Positions 35,296 to 44,029 of a DNA stretch of 64,000 nucleotides are shown piece by piece. The stretch is taken from contig NZ_CAGKLC010000005.1 in assembly GCF_903469665.1 (NCBI RefSeq), positions 32,673 to 96,672 of the forward strand, in the 5' to 3' direction. The notes under the pieces are model-generated. The model worked only from the letters and a program-made list of their open reading frames with translations. It was not told where the DNA came from and ran no database searches. Both the position numbers and the translations under genes were made by a program. The DNA is from Flavobacterium sp. UGB4466. GTDB taxonomy: Bacteria > Bacteroidota > Bacteroidia > Flavobacteriales > Flavobacteriaceae. The first letter of the stretch is position 1; each line of letters starts with the position of its first letter.

Positions 35296-35617
35296 TGTGG
35301 TATACTTGCTTTTGGTTGCGAACAAAAATAGGTAAATTTATTTAAACGAATTTTCTTGTTTAAATGAATTGTTTTTGGGCCACAGATTTTTGTTGGGTTT
35401 TTTAATCTCGCAAAGGTACAGAGACGCAAAGTTTTAATTTGAAATGAATTTTTAAGTACAGTTTGTCATTTCGACCGAAGGGAGAAATCACACAAGAAAC
35501 TCCGCAAACTAAGTCGACAATCTTTGTGACTAAACGGGTGTGATTTCTCCCTTCGGTCGAAATGACAAAACGGAGTAAAACTTTGCGACTTCGCGTCTCT
35601 GCGAGATTTTTTAAGTT
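35296..35617. repeat. MITE-like element with nested inverted repeats
   Basis: The 322-base gap holds an inner perfect 32-bp inverted repeat (35462-35493 and 35538-35569, core TCGACCGAAGGGAGAAATCA) around a 44-base centre. An outer imperfect pair of about 32 bases (35404-35435 and 35579-35610) carries AATCTCGCA ends and TTTGCG words. No gene is present. A fragment of the outer sequence (aaactttgcgactctgcg) recurs at 38036-38053. This is a dispersed palindromic element without visible transposase. Confidence 0.8.
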
Positions 35618-36496
35618 TTATTTCAGATTATTCCAGAAATCGAAATAATTGAACCATTGCAGCGGATATTTTTGCAGAATAGTCTCAACGCTTTGTACAT
35701 ATTCTTTCAGCAATCCTTTTTCATCACGATGTTTCGAGGCAGCTTCTCTGGCGTACAAATGATAATGTAAGTTAGGTTCTTTCATTACATAAACAAAAAC
35801 AACAGGAACTTTTAATCGTGAAGCAATTAAAAACGGACCCGCAGGAAAATTGGCTTCCTTACCCAATAGGTTTTCCGAAAGAGATTTGGTGCCTTCAAAG
35901 TAACGATCGCCGGTAAAACAAACCAGTTCGTTATTGGTTAAAGCAGCATTGATCTCAAAAATATGAGACAAATCGTCTTTAATAATGATAAATTTTACGG
36001 TAGGTTTTTGGGTAACGCTTTCCAGATAGTTTTTTATAGCAGAATGTTCCAAATCGGTAGTAACCAGATTGATTTGAAAATTAAGATCAATATCACCCAG
36101 GAAATGTTCGGCAATTTCGAAATTTCCAACATGAGCACTAATTAAAACACCTCCTTTTTTCTCGGCCAAGAGTTTTTTCAGTACCTCAATTCCGTCAAAT
36201 TCATAAGTGAATCTGTTTCGCATTCCTGCCGAAATGGAAATTTTATCAATGATCGTCTGTCCAAAAGTATAGTAACTTTTGAAGACCATTTTTTTAGATT
36301 TGAACCAGGAATATTGAAGCCTTTCTTTAAAGTAATAGAAAATGGCTTTGTTGCTTTTTTTTAAAAACAAAAAGTAATATGAAGCAACAAAATAAAGCAG
36401 GACATAAGCAGCCTTAATACCCGCTTTTTGTATTAAAAAAACGAATATTCTATAGCCTAAAACTGTTCCCTTTGATTTGCCATCCCATTGACTCAT
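35618..36496 (-). CDS. LpxL/HtrB-like lipid acyltransferase
   Basis: The 292-residue protein has a membrane helix near residues 28-48 and the HX4E catalytic motif HVGNFE (His122, Glu127), with ANFPAGPFLIASRLKVPVVFVYV downstream, as in lauroyl/myristoyl acyltransferases of lipid A. Homologues in aryl polyene clusters are thought to attach the polyene to a lipid or alcohol acceptor. In flexirubin synthesis it is the classical candidate for forming the ester between the aryl polyene acid and the dialkylresorcinol; this is inferred. It overlaps the ACP gene by one base. Confidence 0.87.
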   Translation of the reverse strand: MSQWDGKSKGTVLGYRIFVFLIQKAGIKAAYVLLYFVASYYFLFLKKSNKAIFYYFKERLQYSWFKSKKMVFKSYYTFGQTIIDKISISAGMRNRFTYEFDGIEVLKKLLAEKKGGVLISAHVGNFEIAEHFLGDIDLNFQINLVTTDLEHSAIKNYLESVTQKPTVKFIIIKDDLSHIFEINAALTNNELVCFTGDRYFEGTKSLSENLLGKEANFPAGPFLIASRLKVPVVFVYVMKEPNLHYHLYAREAASKHRDEKGLLKEYVQSVETILQKYPLQWFNYFDFWNNLK

Positions 36497-36750
36497 TAAA
36501 CAGCTTTAGCTTTTAGTTTGGTTTCAATAAGGTCATAAAAATTCTGAAAAGTAGCAATTCCAACAAAATCAGCTTCTACCAGTTTTACACCAAAGTTAGA
36601 TTCGATCGAGACTACTAAATCTACATAATCTAAACTATCTAATCCAAGTGTCTCTTTTAAATTAGCATCCGGTTCGATATCATCATTGTCTACTTCAAAT
36701 TCATCAACCAAAAAACCATTAATTTTTGCTATAATCTCTTCTTTATTCAT
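36496..36750 (-). CDS. Acyl carrier protein
   Basis: The 84-residue acidic protein contains the phosphopantetheine site TLGLDSLDYVDL with Ser39 and the usual four-helix pattern. It overlaps the ketosynthase gene upstream by 8 bases and the acyltransferase gene by one base, so the KS, ACP and acyltransferase are coupled and probably work on the same intermediates. No phosphopantetheinyl transferase was found in the window. Confidence 0.92.
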   Translation of the reverse strand: MNKEEIIAKINGFLVDEFEVDNDDIEPDANLKETLGLDSLDYVDLVVSIESNFGVKLVEADFVGIATFQNFYDLIETKLKAKAV

Positions 36751-37978
36751 CGCTCAATTTAAACTTTTTAACCACCAACGCAGAGTTGGTTCCTCCGAAT
36801 CCGAAGGAATTGGACAAAAATATGTCAAATTTTTTGTTTAAAGTAGTTTTGACCAAATTTAATTTAGCAGCATCTTCGTCAGGATTTTCTAAATTGATGT
36901 TTGGAGCAATGAAATCGTGCTGCATCATTAAGATAGAGTAGATTACTTCGCTTGCTCCTGCCATCCAGCATTCGTGACCTGTCATCGATTTGGTAGAACT
37001 TACATAGGGATTTCTCTCTCCGAAAACTTCGAAAATGGCTTTAGCTTCATTTCCGTCTCCAACAGGAGTTGAGGTTGCATGAGCATTTATATAATCAACA
37101 TCCGCTGCTTTTAGCTGTGCATCGTCAAGTGCTCGTTGCATGGCTATAGACGGCCCTTCAACATTAGGCGTCGAGATGTGTCCGCCGTTTGAAGAGAATC
37201 CGTAACCCGCAACTTCGGCAATGATGGTTGCGCCTCTGGCAATAGCCGATTCATAGCTCTCCAGAATTAATGTTGCACCACCACCACTCGGAATTAATCC
37301 GTCGCGGTCCTTGTCGAACGGACGGGAAGCTTTTTCCGGTTCGTTTTCTCTGGCCGAAAAAACACCTAAACCATCAAAACTGCTCATCGCATATTTATTG
37401 ATTTCCTGTGCGCCTCCACAGATGATAACGTCCTGAAATCCGCTTTTGATTAAAAAATAAGCAAGTCCTATAGAGTGTGATCCGCTGGCACAGGCTGCAC
37501 TTACAGTAAGATTGATACCGCGAAGTTTAAAAATCGTCGATAAATTCATGGTTACCGTTGAATTCATCGATTTAAAAATAGCACCTGAACCTATTAAAGC
37601 GGTGTCTTTTTTATCTCTGACAATATCAGTAGCTTCAATAACAGCTTTTGATACACTGTCATTTCCGTACATAATTCCCACTTCGCGTTCTTCAAAAAAG
37701 GCATCATCTATATTCGCATTTTTCAATGCTTCGATTGTTGCCATATAAGCGTACTCGGTCTCTTCACCAATGCTCATTCGCTGTCTGCGGGTCAATAAAT
37801 TTTTTAAATCAGCCTTCGGAACCATTCCCGTCAGGGCCGATTGGAAACCAAATTCTTTTCTTTCAGAATCAAACTGAATACCTGATTTTCCCTGGTATAA
37901 AGATTCCTTTACTTCATCTAAAGAAGTTCCGATACAAGAATAAATTCCCATTCCAGTAATTACAACTCTTTTATTCAT
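36743..37978 (-). CDS. Beta-ketoacyl-ACP synthase (FabF-like)
   Basis: The 411-residue enzyme has the complete catalytic set: Cys163 in SAACASGSHS, His300 in NAHATSTPVGD, and Lys330 and His335 in STKSMTGHECW. It begins RVVITGMGIYSCIG, as in FabF. It elongates acyl-ACP chains in the cytoplasm. Coupled with an ACP and the LpxL-like gene, it forms a small operon of its own, preceded by a 134-base gap carrying a repeat fragment. Confidence 0.92.
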   Translation of the reverse strand: MNKRVVITGMGIYSCIGTSLDEVKESLYQGKSGIQFDSERKEFGFQSALTGMVPKADLKNLLTRRQRMSIGEETEYAYMATIEALKNANIDDAFFEEREVGIMYGNDSVSKAVIEATDIVRDKKDTALIGSGAIFKSMNSTVTMNLSTIFKLRGINLTVSAACASGSHSIGLAYFLIKSGFQDVIICGGAQEINKYAMSSFDGLGVFSARENEPEKASRPFDKDRDGLIPSGGGATLILESYESAIARGATIIAEVAGYGFSSNGGHISTPNVEGPSIAMQRALDDAQLKAADVDYINAHATSTPVGDGNEAKAIFEVFGERNPYVSSTKSMTGHECWMAGASEVIYSILMMQHDFIAPNINLENPDEDAAKLNLVKTTLNKKFDIFLSNSFGFGGTNSALVVKKFKLSDE

Positions 37979-38035
37979 GGTGGTATTTCAAAGTATTTTC
38001 TATCCTAAGTGTATTTTTTGAAGTTTTTTTAATAA

Positions 38036-38070
38036 AACTTTGCGACTCTGCGTCTTTGTGAGCAATTTTT
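38036..38070. repeat. Fragment of the CTTTGCGACTCTGCG dispersed repeat
   Basis: aaactttgcgactctgcg and tctttgtgag match the outer arm of the element at 35579-35610 in the same orientation. It lies in the 134-base gap between the KS and FabG-like genes. Confidence 0.5.
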
Positions 38071-38112
38071 GACGTTTAAAAAACTTAAAACAATCTCACA
38101 AACATAGGATTA

Positions 38113-38844
38113 TTAAGAATATATTCCTCCATTTATATTGATAATCTCTCCTGTAATGTAACTTGATTTTTTTGAAATCAAAAAGCTTACCAAATCTGCA
38201 ACTTCCTCAGCTTCTCCAAAACGGTTTACCGGAATCAGCTTTAATAATTCTTTTTCATCCAGTTCACTGGTCATGTCCGTTTTAATAAAACCGGGTGCAA
38301 CAGCATTTACAGTAATATTTCGTTTGGCAACTTCCTGGGCCAGTGCTTTGGTTGCTGCGACAATTGCGCCTTTTGCTGCCGAATAATTCGTTTGTCCGGC
38401 TGTTCCTTTCACTCCTGAAACGGAAACCATATTAACAATTCGGCCGTATTTATTGCGTAGCATTTTTTGAATAAAAAACTGCGTAACATTAAAAAAACCA
38501 TTCAAACTGGTGTTTACTACACCATTCCAGTCTTCGGGACTCATCCACATAAAAAGACCGTCTTTTGTAATTCCGGCATTGTTTACAATTGCTTCTACAA
38601 TTGCTTCCGGATTAGCTTCCTGCCATTGTGTTAATGTTTTTTGTACATCTTCAAAATTGGAAACATCAAAACCTAAAATTTCTCCCGTTGCTCCTAGTTT
38701 TTGTATTTCCTGAAGGGTTACTTCAGCAGCTGTTTTATTCGAGTGATAGTTAATCAGGATATGATAATTTGCATCAACGGCTAATTTTTTACAAATAGCA
38801 CTTCCAATTCCTCGTGAACCGCCAGTTACTAATACACATTTCAT
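38113..38844 (-). CDS. 3-oxoacyl-ACP reductase (FabG-like SDR)
   Basis: The 243-residue short-chain dehydrogenase has the cofactor loop TGGSRGIG (residues 7-14), NNAG at 88-91, an active-site Ser near 141-143, and Tyr154/Lys158 in YSAAK. It would reduce 3-oxoacyl-ACP with NADPH before dehydration. It is the only ketoreductase in the cluster and so likely serves the polyene chain. Normal length. Confidence 0.92.
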   Translation of the reverse strand: MKCVLVTGGSRGIGSAICKKLAVDANYHILINYHSNKTAAEVTLQEIQKLGATGEILGFDVSNFEDVQKTLTQWQEANPEAIVEAIVNNAGITKDGLFMWMSPEDWNGVVNTSLNGFFNVTQFFIQKMLRNKYGRIVNMVSVSGVKGTAGQTNYSAAKGAIVAATKALAQEVAKRNITVNAVAPGFIKTDMTSELDEKELLKLIPVNRFGEAEEVADLVSFLISKKSSYITGEIININGGIYS

Positions 38845-38928
38845 ATTCAGAATTTATTTTTATTTGTTCGATATAAAATCACTTTTTGATTAGCAATTTC
38901 ATATGCAAAACGTATAGGTTAATAGGTT

Positions 38929-40164
38929 TTATTTCTTCTTTTTGGCTACCGGTTTTTTGGTAGTTTTTGTCTCTGACTTTTCAGTCGTTTTCATTTCTGC
39001 TTTTGGTTTCTCTGCAGTGATTTCTGCTGTGCTGATTCTTTCTTTTGATTGTGAAAACAGTTCAGCATTTTCAAACCATTGGTTGCCTAATACAGTTCCG
39101 TCTGGTTTTAAGAATCCCCATTTTCCTTCATTTTTTACTCGGGCCAGACCATCGATAAAGCCTTTGTCTTGTTTTACGAACAGCGCAATAACAAAACCAT
39201 TTGCTGTAATATTGTATTGGGTTGGAATAACTAATTTTCCGGTTTGATTGATGAATCCCCAGTTTTTTTCTTTTACCGGAGCCAGTCCGTCAGCACTAAA
39301 AACTTCGGCATCGCTGTAGGTAGGTTCGATTACAAATTCAGCTTTCGGATTGATATACCCCCATTTTGAACCTACGCAAACCGGAGCTAAACTTTTTGAA
39401 AACGCTTTCACCTTGTCATAAATTGGAGTAATTACCCAATTTCCTTTTAAGTCAATGAATCCAATTTTGCCATTTTTCTTGGCGTATGTAAGATCCTGCG
39501 TGTCAAAGTCCCAGATTTTTTCAGCTCCGTCAACAGGAATAAAACTTCCTGAACTGACTATTCCAAAGGTTTTATCTTTTCTTGCCCAGCTTGTGTTTTT
39601 GAAATAATTGCCTATTTCTTCATACGCAGGCTCGATCATTTCTTTACCGGAAGTATTAATAATTCCCCATTTTTTATTGTTTTCAACTCTGGCAAAACCG
39701 TTTTCAAATGATTTGATCTGATCGTATTTTGGTTCTAAAACAACGGTCATTTTTGAATTGATTAATCCTACTTTGCCATTTTGTCGAATGAACGCTACGC
39801 CATTTTCGAAATCAAAAAGTTTGTCTGACACAGGAGCGTTCTGAATTTCTCCTTTCGTATTGATATAAACCCAGTCTTTGTCTTTTTGTACAACTGCAAT
39901 TCCGCTGTTGAAATCTTTAACATTTTTAAAATCTGCCGGAATTACCCAGGCTCCTTTAGCATCTATAAACCCCCATTTTCCATTATTTTCCACAGCTGCC
40001 AATCCTTCAGAAAAGCTTCTTGCGGATTTGTACTGAGGTTCAATTTTAAAATTTCCGTCTTTGGAAAGATATCCAATTTTTGAATCTTTTTTAACTAACG
40101 CCAATTCCTGACTATTAACAAATTGAATAGTGAATGCAAATAAAATAATAAGTGTCTTTTTCAT
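38929..40164 (-). CDS. Secreted WG-repeat protein
   Basis: The 411-residue protein has a signal peptide (residues 1-18) followed by about ten WG (KWG) repeats, each with a core like GKWGFIDAKGAWVIPADF and a spacing of about 45 residues. The last 40 residues are Lys/Thr/Glu-rich and end KKPVAKKKK, probably disordered. WG repeats form beta-propeller-like binding surfaces with unknown ligands. It lies between the FabG-like and ammonia-lyase genes, but nothing in the sequence links it to pigment synthesis; it may be a passenger. Confidence 0.85.
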   Translation of the reverse strand: MKKTLIILFAFTIQFVNSQELALVKKDSKIGYLSKDGNFKIEPQYKSARSFSEGLAAVENNGKWGFIDAKGAWVIPADFKNVKDFNSGIAVVQKDKDWVYINTKGEIQNAPVSDKLFDFENGVAFIRQNGKVGLINSKMTVVLEPKYDQIKSFENGFARVENNKKWGIINTSGKEMIEPAYEEIGNYFKNTSWARKDKTFGIVSSGSFIPVDGAEKIWDFDTQDLTYAKKNGKIGFIDLKGNWVITPIYDKVKAFSKSLAPVCVGSKWGYINPKAEFVIEPTYSDAEVFSADGLAPVKEKNWGFINQTGKLVIPTQYNITANGFVIALFVKQDKGFIDGLARVKNEGKWGFLKPDGTVLGNQWFENAELFSQSKERISTAEITAEKPKAEMKTTEKSETKTTKKPVAKKKK

Positions 40165-40203
40165 GATTTTAAAGGTTCAATATTAATAATGTAAAAATAA
40201 GTA

Positions 40204-41724
40204 TTAACTGTGAATCAGGTAATCTTTTACTTTCTGAACAAAAGGATACATCACCTGATCTTCTTTAAATTCAGGAATAATGTTTCGAACATCGTCGTAC
40301 CATTTTTTGGTAACGGATGAAATTTTATCTTTTTGTCCTAAATAATCAATAGCCTGAACGATGGTGATCATTTCGATACCTAAAACTTCAAATGAGTTTT
40401 CGATTACTTTTGAAGTAATAACGGCAGCATTGGTTCCCATACTTACAATGTCCTGATTGTCGTTGTTGTTCGGGATACTGTGAACGTACATTGGGTTAGA
40501 CAACATCTGACTTTCGGCAGTGGTTGAAGTAGCGGTAAACTGAACCCCCTGCATTCCGAAATTGAATCCTAAAGTTCCTAAGTTAACAAACGGAGGAAGG
40601 ATTTCGTTGATTTTTGAATTCAGTAAATAATTCAGCTGACGTTCAGCCAACATCGTTAATTTGGTAATAACAATTTTTAGTTTATCCATTTCAAGCGAGA
40701 TATAATCGCCGTGGAAATTTCCTCCGTGATAAACGTGTTTGTTTTTTACATCTATAATAGGATTGTCGTTTGCCGAGTTAAATTCGTCTTCAAGAATTGA
40801 AGCGACATTGTTTATAGTTTCTAAAACCGGTCCTAAAATTTGAGGAACACAACGCAAAGAATAGTATTCCTGAACTTTTTCTTTGAAGATTTCTTCGGTG
40901 TTTTCTCCGGAATATAAGTGATCTTCTCTTTTACGGATCAAGGTACTGTCTGAAAGATTTTGTCTCATTCTTGAGGCTACTTCCTGTTGTCCTTTATGAC
41001 GTTTGGTTTGGTTTAATTCTTCAGAGAAATGATCGTCGTAGGCCTGAACCAATTCGTTGATTGCGCAGGAACATTTTAAAGACCAGTCTAATAATTTTTT
41101 GGCAAGATGTACATTTACCACTCCAATTCCGGTCATTACGGAAGTTCCGTTGATTAAAGCAAGACCTTCTCTGATTTCTACCTGAATAGGTTTTAAACCT
41201 TCAATTTCGAAAACTTCAGCAGTTGGTCTTCGGTCTCCTTTATAAAAAACTTCGCCTTCGCCAATTAAAACCAAAGCTAAGTGTGATAATTGTACTAAAT
41301 CTCCGCTGGCACCTACACCGCCATGCTCAAAAATAAGAGGAGTAATGTCTTTGTTGATCAGCTCTGCCATCAGGTGAATTACAGAAGGATGAACCCCTGA
41401 ATTACCTAATGATAAAGTGTTTAAACGAGCCAAAATTGCTGCTTTCGCACAAACGGGGCTTAAAGGTTTTCCCGTTCCTGAAGAGTGGCTTCGGATTAAA
41501 TTGTATTGTAATTGTATTTGATCAGATTCTTTAATTCTATATTGTGCCATTGGTCCGAAACCAGTGTTGACACCATATATTACTTTGTTTCCTGAAAATT
41601 CTTTTAGGAAATTGAAGCTTTCATTCACTCTGTTTAAAACAATATCGCTGATGACAACTTTATTATTTCCAAAAATAATAGACTCGAATTCTGCTAAACT
41701 TAAATATTCATTAATTGTGTTCAT
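40204..41724 (-). CDS. tal: Tyrosine ammonia-lyase (aromatic amino acid lyase)
   Basis: The 506-residue enzyme has the MIO cofactor tripeptide Ala-Ser-Gly at 139-141 (GGVGASGDLVQLSH), Tyr50 in YGVNTGFG, and the C-terminal helical body with HSIPNNNDNQD. I recognise it as nearly identical in long stretches to the tyrosine ammonia-lyase FjTAL of Flavobacterium johnsoniae. It deaminates tyrosine to 4-coumarate without cofactor other than MIO, giving the aryl starter of flexirubin. The selectivity site reads Ser79-His80, as in histidine lyases, so automatic annotation as HutH is likely, but the match to FjTAL favours tyrosine. It is divergent from the halogenase gene. Confidence 0.93.
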   Translation of the reverse strand: MNTINEYLSLAEFESIIFGNNKVVISDIVLNRVNESFNFLKEFSGNKVIYGVNTGFGPMAQYRIKESDQIQLQYNLIRSHSSGTGKPLSPVCAKAAILARLNTLSLGNSGVHPSVIHLMAELINKDITPLIFEHGGVGASGDLVQLSHLALVLIGEGEVFYKGDRRPTAEVFEIEGLKPIQVEIREGLALINGTSVMTGIGVVNVHLAKKLLDWSLKCSCAINELVQAYDDHFSEELNQTKRHKGQQEVASRMRQNLSDSTLIRKREDHLYSGENTEEIFKEKVQEYYSLRCVPQILGPVLETINNVASILEDEFNSANDNPIIDVKNKHVYHGGNFHGDYISLEMDKLKIVITKLTMLAERQLNYLLNSKINEILPPFVNLGTLGFNFGMQGVQFTATSTTAESQMLSNPMYVHSIPNNNDNQDIVSMGTNAAVITSKVIENSFEVLGIEMITIVQAIDYLGQKDKISSVTKKWYDDVRNIIPEFKEDQVMYPFVQKVKDYLIHS

Positions 41725-41760
41725 TAAATCGTTTTTGGTTGTGCTAATTTAATTTTATTT

Positions 41761-41799
41761 ATCAAAATAAATGTAGTTATTTTGATGATGGCAAATGTA
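41761..41799. promoter_or_regulatory. Palindrome and -7 element between divergent tal and halogenase genes
   Basis: A perfect 10-bp inverted repeat (ATCAAAATAA at 41761-41770, TTATTTTGAT at 41777-41786) has a 6-base centre. A TACATTTG on the - strand (41799 to 41792) fits TAnnTTTG and could start the tal transcript, placing the palindrome at and just after the start site. This is a possible shared operator. Confidence 0.45.
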
Positions 41800-41825
41800 G
41801 GTTAATAATTGATAATAATATTAAT

Positions 41826-43076
41826 ATGATAAAGGAGTTTGTTGATGTTTTAGTCATTGGCGCAGGACCATCAGGATGTGTCTCGGCATCGTATCTTCAC
41901 AAAAACAACATTAAGATAAAAGTAGTTGAAAAAACAAAATTTCCAAGACTTGTAGTAGGGGAAAGTCTTATCCCTCGAGTAATGGATCATTTTGCTGAGG
42001 CTGAGCTTTTTGAGAGTTTGGATGCGATGAATTTTGAGAAAAAACTTGGCGCTCGTTTTATCAGAGGAGAAGAAATTTGTGTTTTTGATTTCAGCAAAAA
42101 ATTTGGTGAAGGCTGGGACTGGACCTGGCAGGTACCGCGAGCTGATTTTGACAACACCATGGCGCAGGAAGTGATTAGAAAAGGAATTGATCTGGAATTT
42201 GAAACAGAGGTTCTGGAGGTTTCTTTTGAGGGTAAAAACTCTAAAACAATTGTAAAAGATAAGGATGGAAACCTAAAAGAAATACACGCTAAATTCATTA
42301 TTGATTCCAGTGGATACGGCCGTGTTTTACCAAGACTTTTAGACTTGGATACCCCGTCAAAACTAGATCCGCATTCTTCGATATTTACACATGTAAAAGA
42401 TATTAACAGAGAAGAAGGAGAAGAGGGAACCCAAATTTCCTTTGATATTCTGGAAACCGAAGTTTGGTTATGGGTAATTCCTTTCTCCAACGGAAATACG
42501 AGTCTGGGGGTTGTAGGACCAACCGATTTTATTAATTCACTTTCAGAAAATAAAGATAATGCCGAGGCTTTAAGGAATGCGATTCAGAAATCGGATTATT
42601 ATATTAAAAGATTTAAAGGAACCGAATTTTTATTTGAGCCGGTAAAATTGGAGAATTATTCAAGAGCGGTAAAAAGAATGTACGGTGATGGTTTTGCCTT
42701 AACAGGAAACAGTTCTGAATTTTTAGATCCGGTATTTTCTTCTGGAGTGGCCTTTGCAACCGAATCCGGAATGCTGGCGGCCAAATTGTACCTTAAAGAA
42801 TCTCAGGGAATCGAAGTGGATTGGGAAACAGAATTCACCGGATATATGAAAAGGGGGATAGCTGTTTTTACCACATATGTACAGGAATGGTACACCGGGA
42901 ATCTTCAGACTTTGTTTTTTCATCAGCCGGAAAATCCGGATGTGAAAGAAAAGATTTGTTCGGTATTGGCGGGATATGTCTGGAACGAAGAAAATCCTTT
43001 TGTGAAGAAACACGATCATGTAATTAAAAATATGGCGTATTTACTCAATATGCAAAAAGAACAAAGCCCTGAATAA
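41826..43076 (+). CDS. Flavin-dependent halogenase
   Basis: The 416-residue protein has the FAD-binding GAGPSG (12-17) and FPRLVVGESLIP near 39-50. The halogenase signature WxWxIP is intact as WLWVIP (214-219). Lys72/Lys73 in FEKKLGARF aligns with the catalytic Lys of phenolic halogenases, as far as can be judged by eye. Such enzymes chlorinate or brominate electron-rich aromatic rings using FADH2, O2 and halide. Located next to tal and the pigment genes, it probably halogenates the phenol or resorcinol ring of flexirubin, as known chlorinated flexirubins suggest. A terminator overlaps its stop codon. Confidence 0.88.
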   Translation: MIKEFVDVLVIGAGPSGCVSASYLHKNNIKIKVVEKTKFPRLVVGESLIPRVMDHFAEAELFESLDAMNFEKKLGARFIRGEEICVFDFSKKFGEGWDWTWQVPRADFDNTMAQEVIRKGIDLEFETEVLEVSFEGKNSKTIVKDKDGNLKEIHAKFIIDSSGYGRVLPRLLDLDTPSKLDPHSSIFTHVKDINREEGEEGTQISFDILETEVWLWVIPFSNGNTSLGVVGPTDFINSLSENKDNAEALRNAIQKSDYYIKRFKGTEFLFEPVKLENYSRAVKRMYGDGFALTGNSSEFLDPVFSSGVAFATESGMLAAKLYLKESQGIEVDWETEFTGYMKRGIAVFTTYVQEWYTGNLQTLFFHQPENPDVKEKICSVLAGYVWNEENPFVKKHDHVIKNMAYLLNMQKEQSPE

Positions 43077-43088
43077 TCAGGGCTTTTT
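43063..43088 (+). terminator. Terminator overlapping the halogenase stop codon
   Basis: The 10-bp stem AAAGCCCTGA (43063-43072) pairs with TCAGGGCTTT (43077-43086) across a 4-base loop and continues into T5. The TAA stop (43074-43076) lies in the loop. Confidence 0.85.
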
Positions 43089-43383
43089 GTTTAGGTGATT
43101 GTTTCTATTGCAGTTATATTTCGCCCTTACAGGGCTCTAATTTATAAATAAACCTTTTATTTCTATAAATATGTTATTCCTCCGGGATATAAAAAAGGGA
43201 AGTAGTTTTTTAGTTAGAAAATTATTATTGTCTGCTCCGTCGGAGCAAAATATTTGTAATAAATAGATTTATACGGGGAAGAAAGCACCAGCGGATTGCT
43301 CCAGCGGAGCAAAATATTTATAGATTCCGGAGGAGCGGCATATTTTAGGTTTTATTGTTTTTTAAAATCAATATAGGGAAATA
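43089..43383. repeat. Gene-free region with GCTCC-N3-GGAGC hairpins
   Basis: Two complete hairpins (43234-43246, loop GTC; 43298-43310, loop AGC) are each followed by AAAATATTTNTA-like sequence. Partial copies (around 43331, ccggaggagcgg) and a cgcccttacagggctc word near 43121 are also present. They match those at 4276-4549. No gene is seen. Confidence 0.65.
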
Positions 43384-43417
43384 AAGAGGAGAGCTGTCAT
43401 AAAACAGCTCTCCTCTT
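43384..43417 (-). terminator. Terminator of the 43424-44029 gene
   Basis: A 14-bp perfect stem (43384-43397 with 43404-43417, AGAGGAGAGCTGT type) and 6-base loop is followed on the - strand by TTTATTT. It lies 6 bases past the stop codon. Confidence 0.85.
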
Positions 43418-43423
43418 ATCGTT

Positions 43424-44029
43424 TTATTTATAAGCTTTTTTTGCAATAAGTTTAGACATTGATTTTGCTGTTTTGGCGAAACCTTCACCAATTCTGGTTT
43501 CGTTGCTGAAATTACTGCCCCATTGATCACCCGGAGCTTCTTCGCTTGTGATTTCTAAAAGGACATTTGATTTATTAGCAGTTTCAACAAACTTTAAGTT
43601 GGTCGTTACTTTTGCGGGTTGTTTCATAATTCCTGCATCCCAACCCGGATAGATCCATACCGCAGTCACGATTAAAGTATAAGGAGTTTTTAAATTTTCC
43701 TGAAAGTTCAAATCCTTTTTTTCTTTGGTTAAAACAATATTGGCAATTTCTAAAAATTTAGGAGTCCAGATTTGGTCTTTTGCACTAATCCATTTTTTTT
43801 CCCAGATGTTTCCGTTGCCTTTTGCCTTTTGATCTAACTCGGCTTTATGCTCCTGGACATACTGTGCTTCCAATTTTTTTTCTTTCATCATCGTAAAGTT
43901 GCTGTAATCAAATTCGGTATTGATTTCTTTTTGATCTTTTAAGAAATCAAAGTTTCCTTTTACTACTTCCATGTCCTGTGCAAAAGCTGCTCCGGAAATA
44001 ATAAATAAAGCAAAGATTAATTTTTTCAT
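43424..44029 (-). CDS. Secreted hypothetical protein
   Basis: The 201-residue protein has a signal peptide (residues 1-17, ending AAFAQ). The mature part is mixed alpha/beta with conserved-looking pieces LIVTAVWIYPGWDAGIMKQPAKV and EITSEEAPGDQWGSNFSNETRIGEGFAKTAKSMSKLI. I do not recognise a named family with certainty. It is a stand-alone gene with its own terminator; function unknown, probably periplasmic. Confidence 0.8.
   Translation of the reverse strand: MKKLIFALFIISGAAFAQDMEVVKGNFDFLKDQKEINTEFDYSNFTMMKEKKLEAQYVQEHKAELDQKAKGNGNIWEKKWISAKDQIWTPKFLEIANIVLTKEKKDLNFQENLKTPYTLIVTAVWIYPGWDAGIMKQPAKVTTNLKFVETANKSNVLLEITSEEAPGDQWGSNFSNETRIGEGFAKTAKSMSKLIAKKAYK

Noticed and set aside
40204..41724. 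Histidine ammonia-lyase (HutH)
   Set aside because: The Ser-His selectivity pair suggests it, but the sequence matches the known F. johnsoniae tyrosine ammonia-lyase and lies in a pigment cluster with no histidine-degradation genes.
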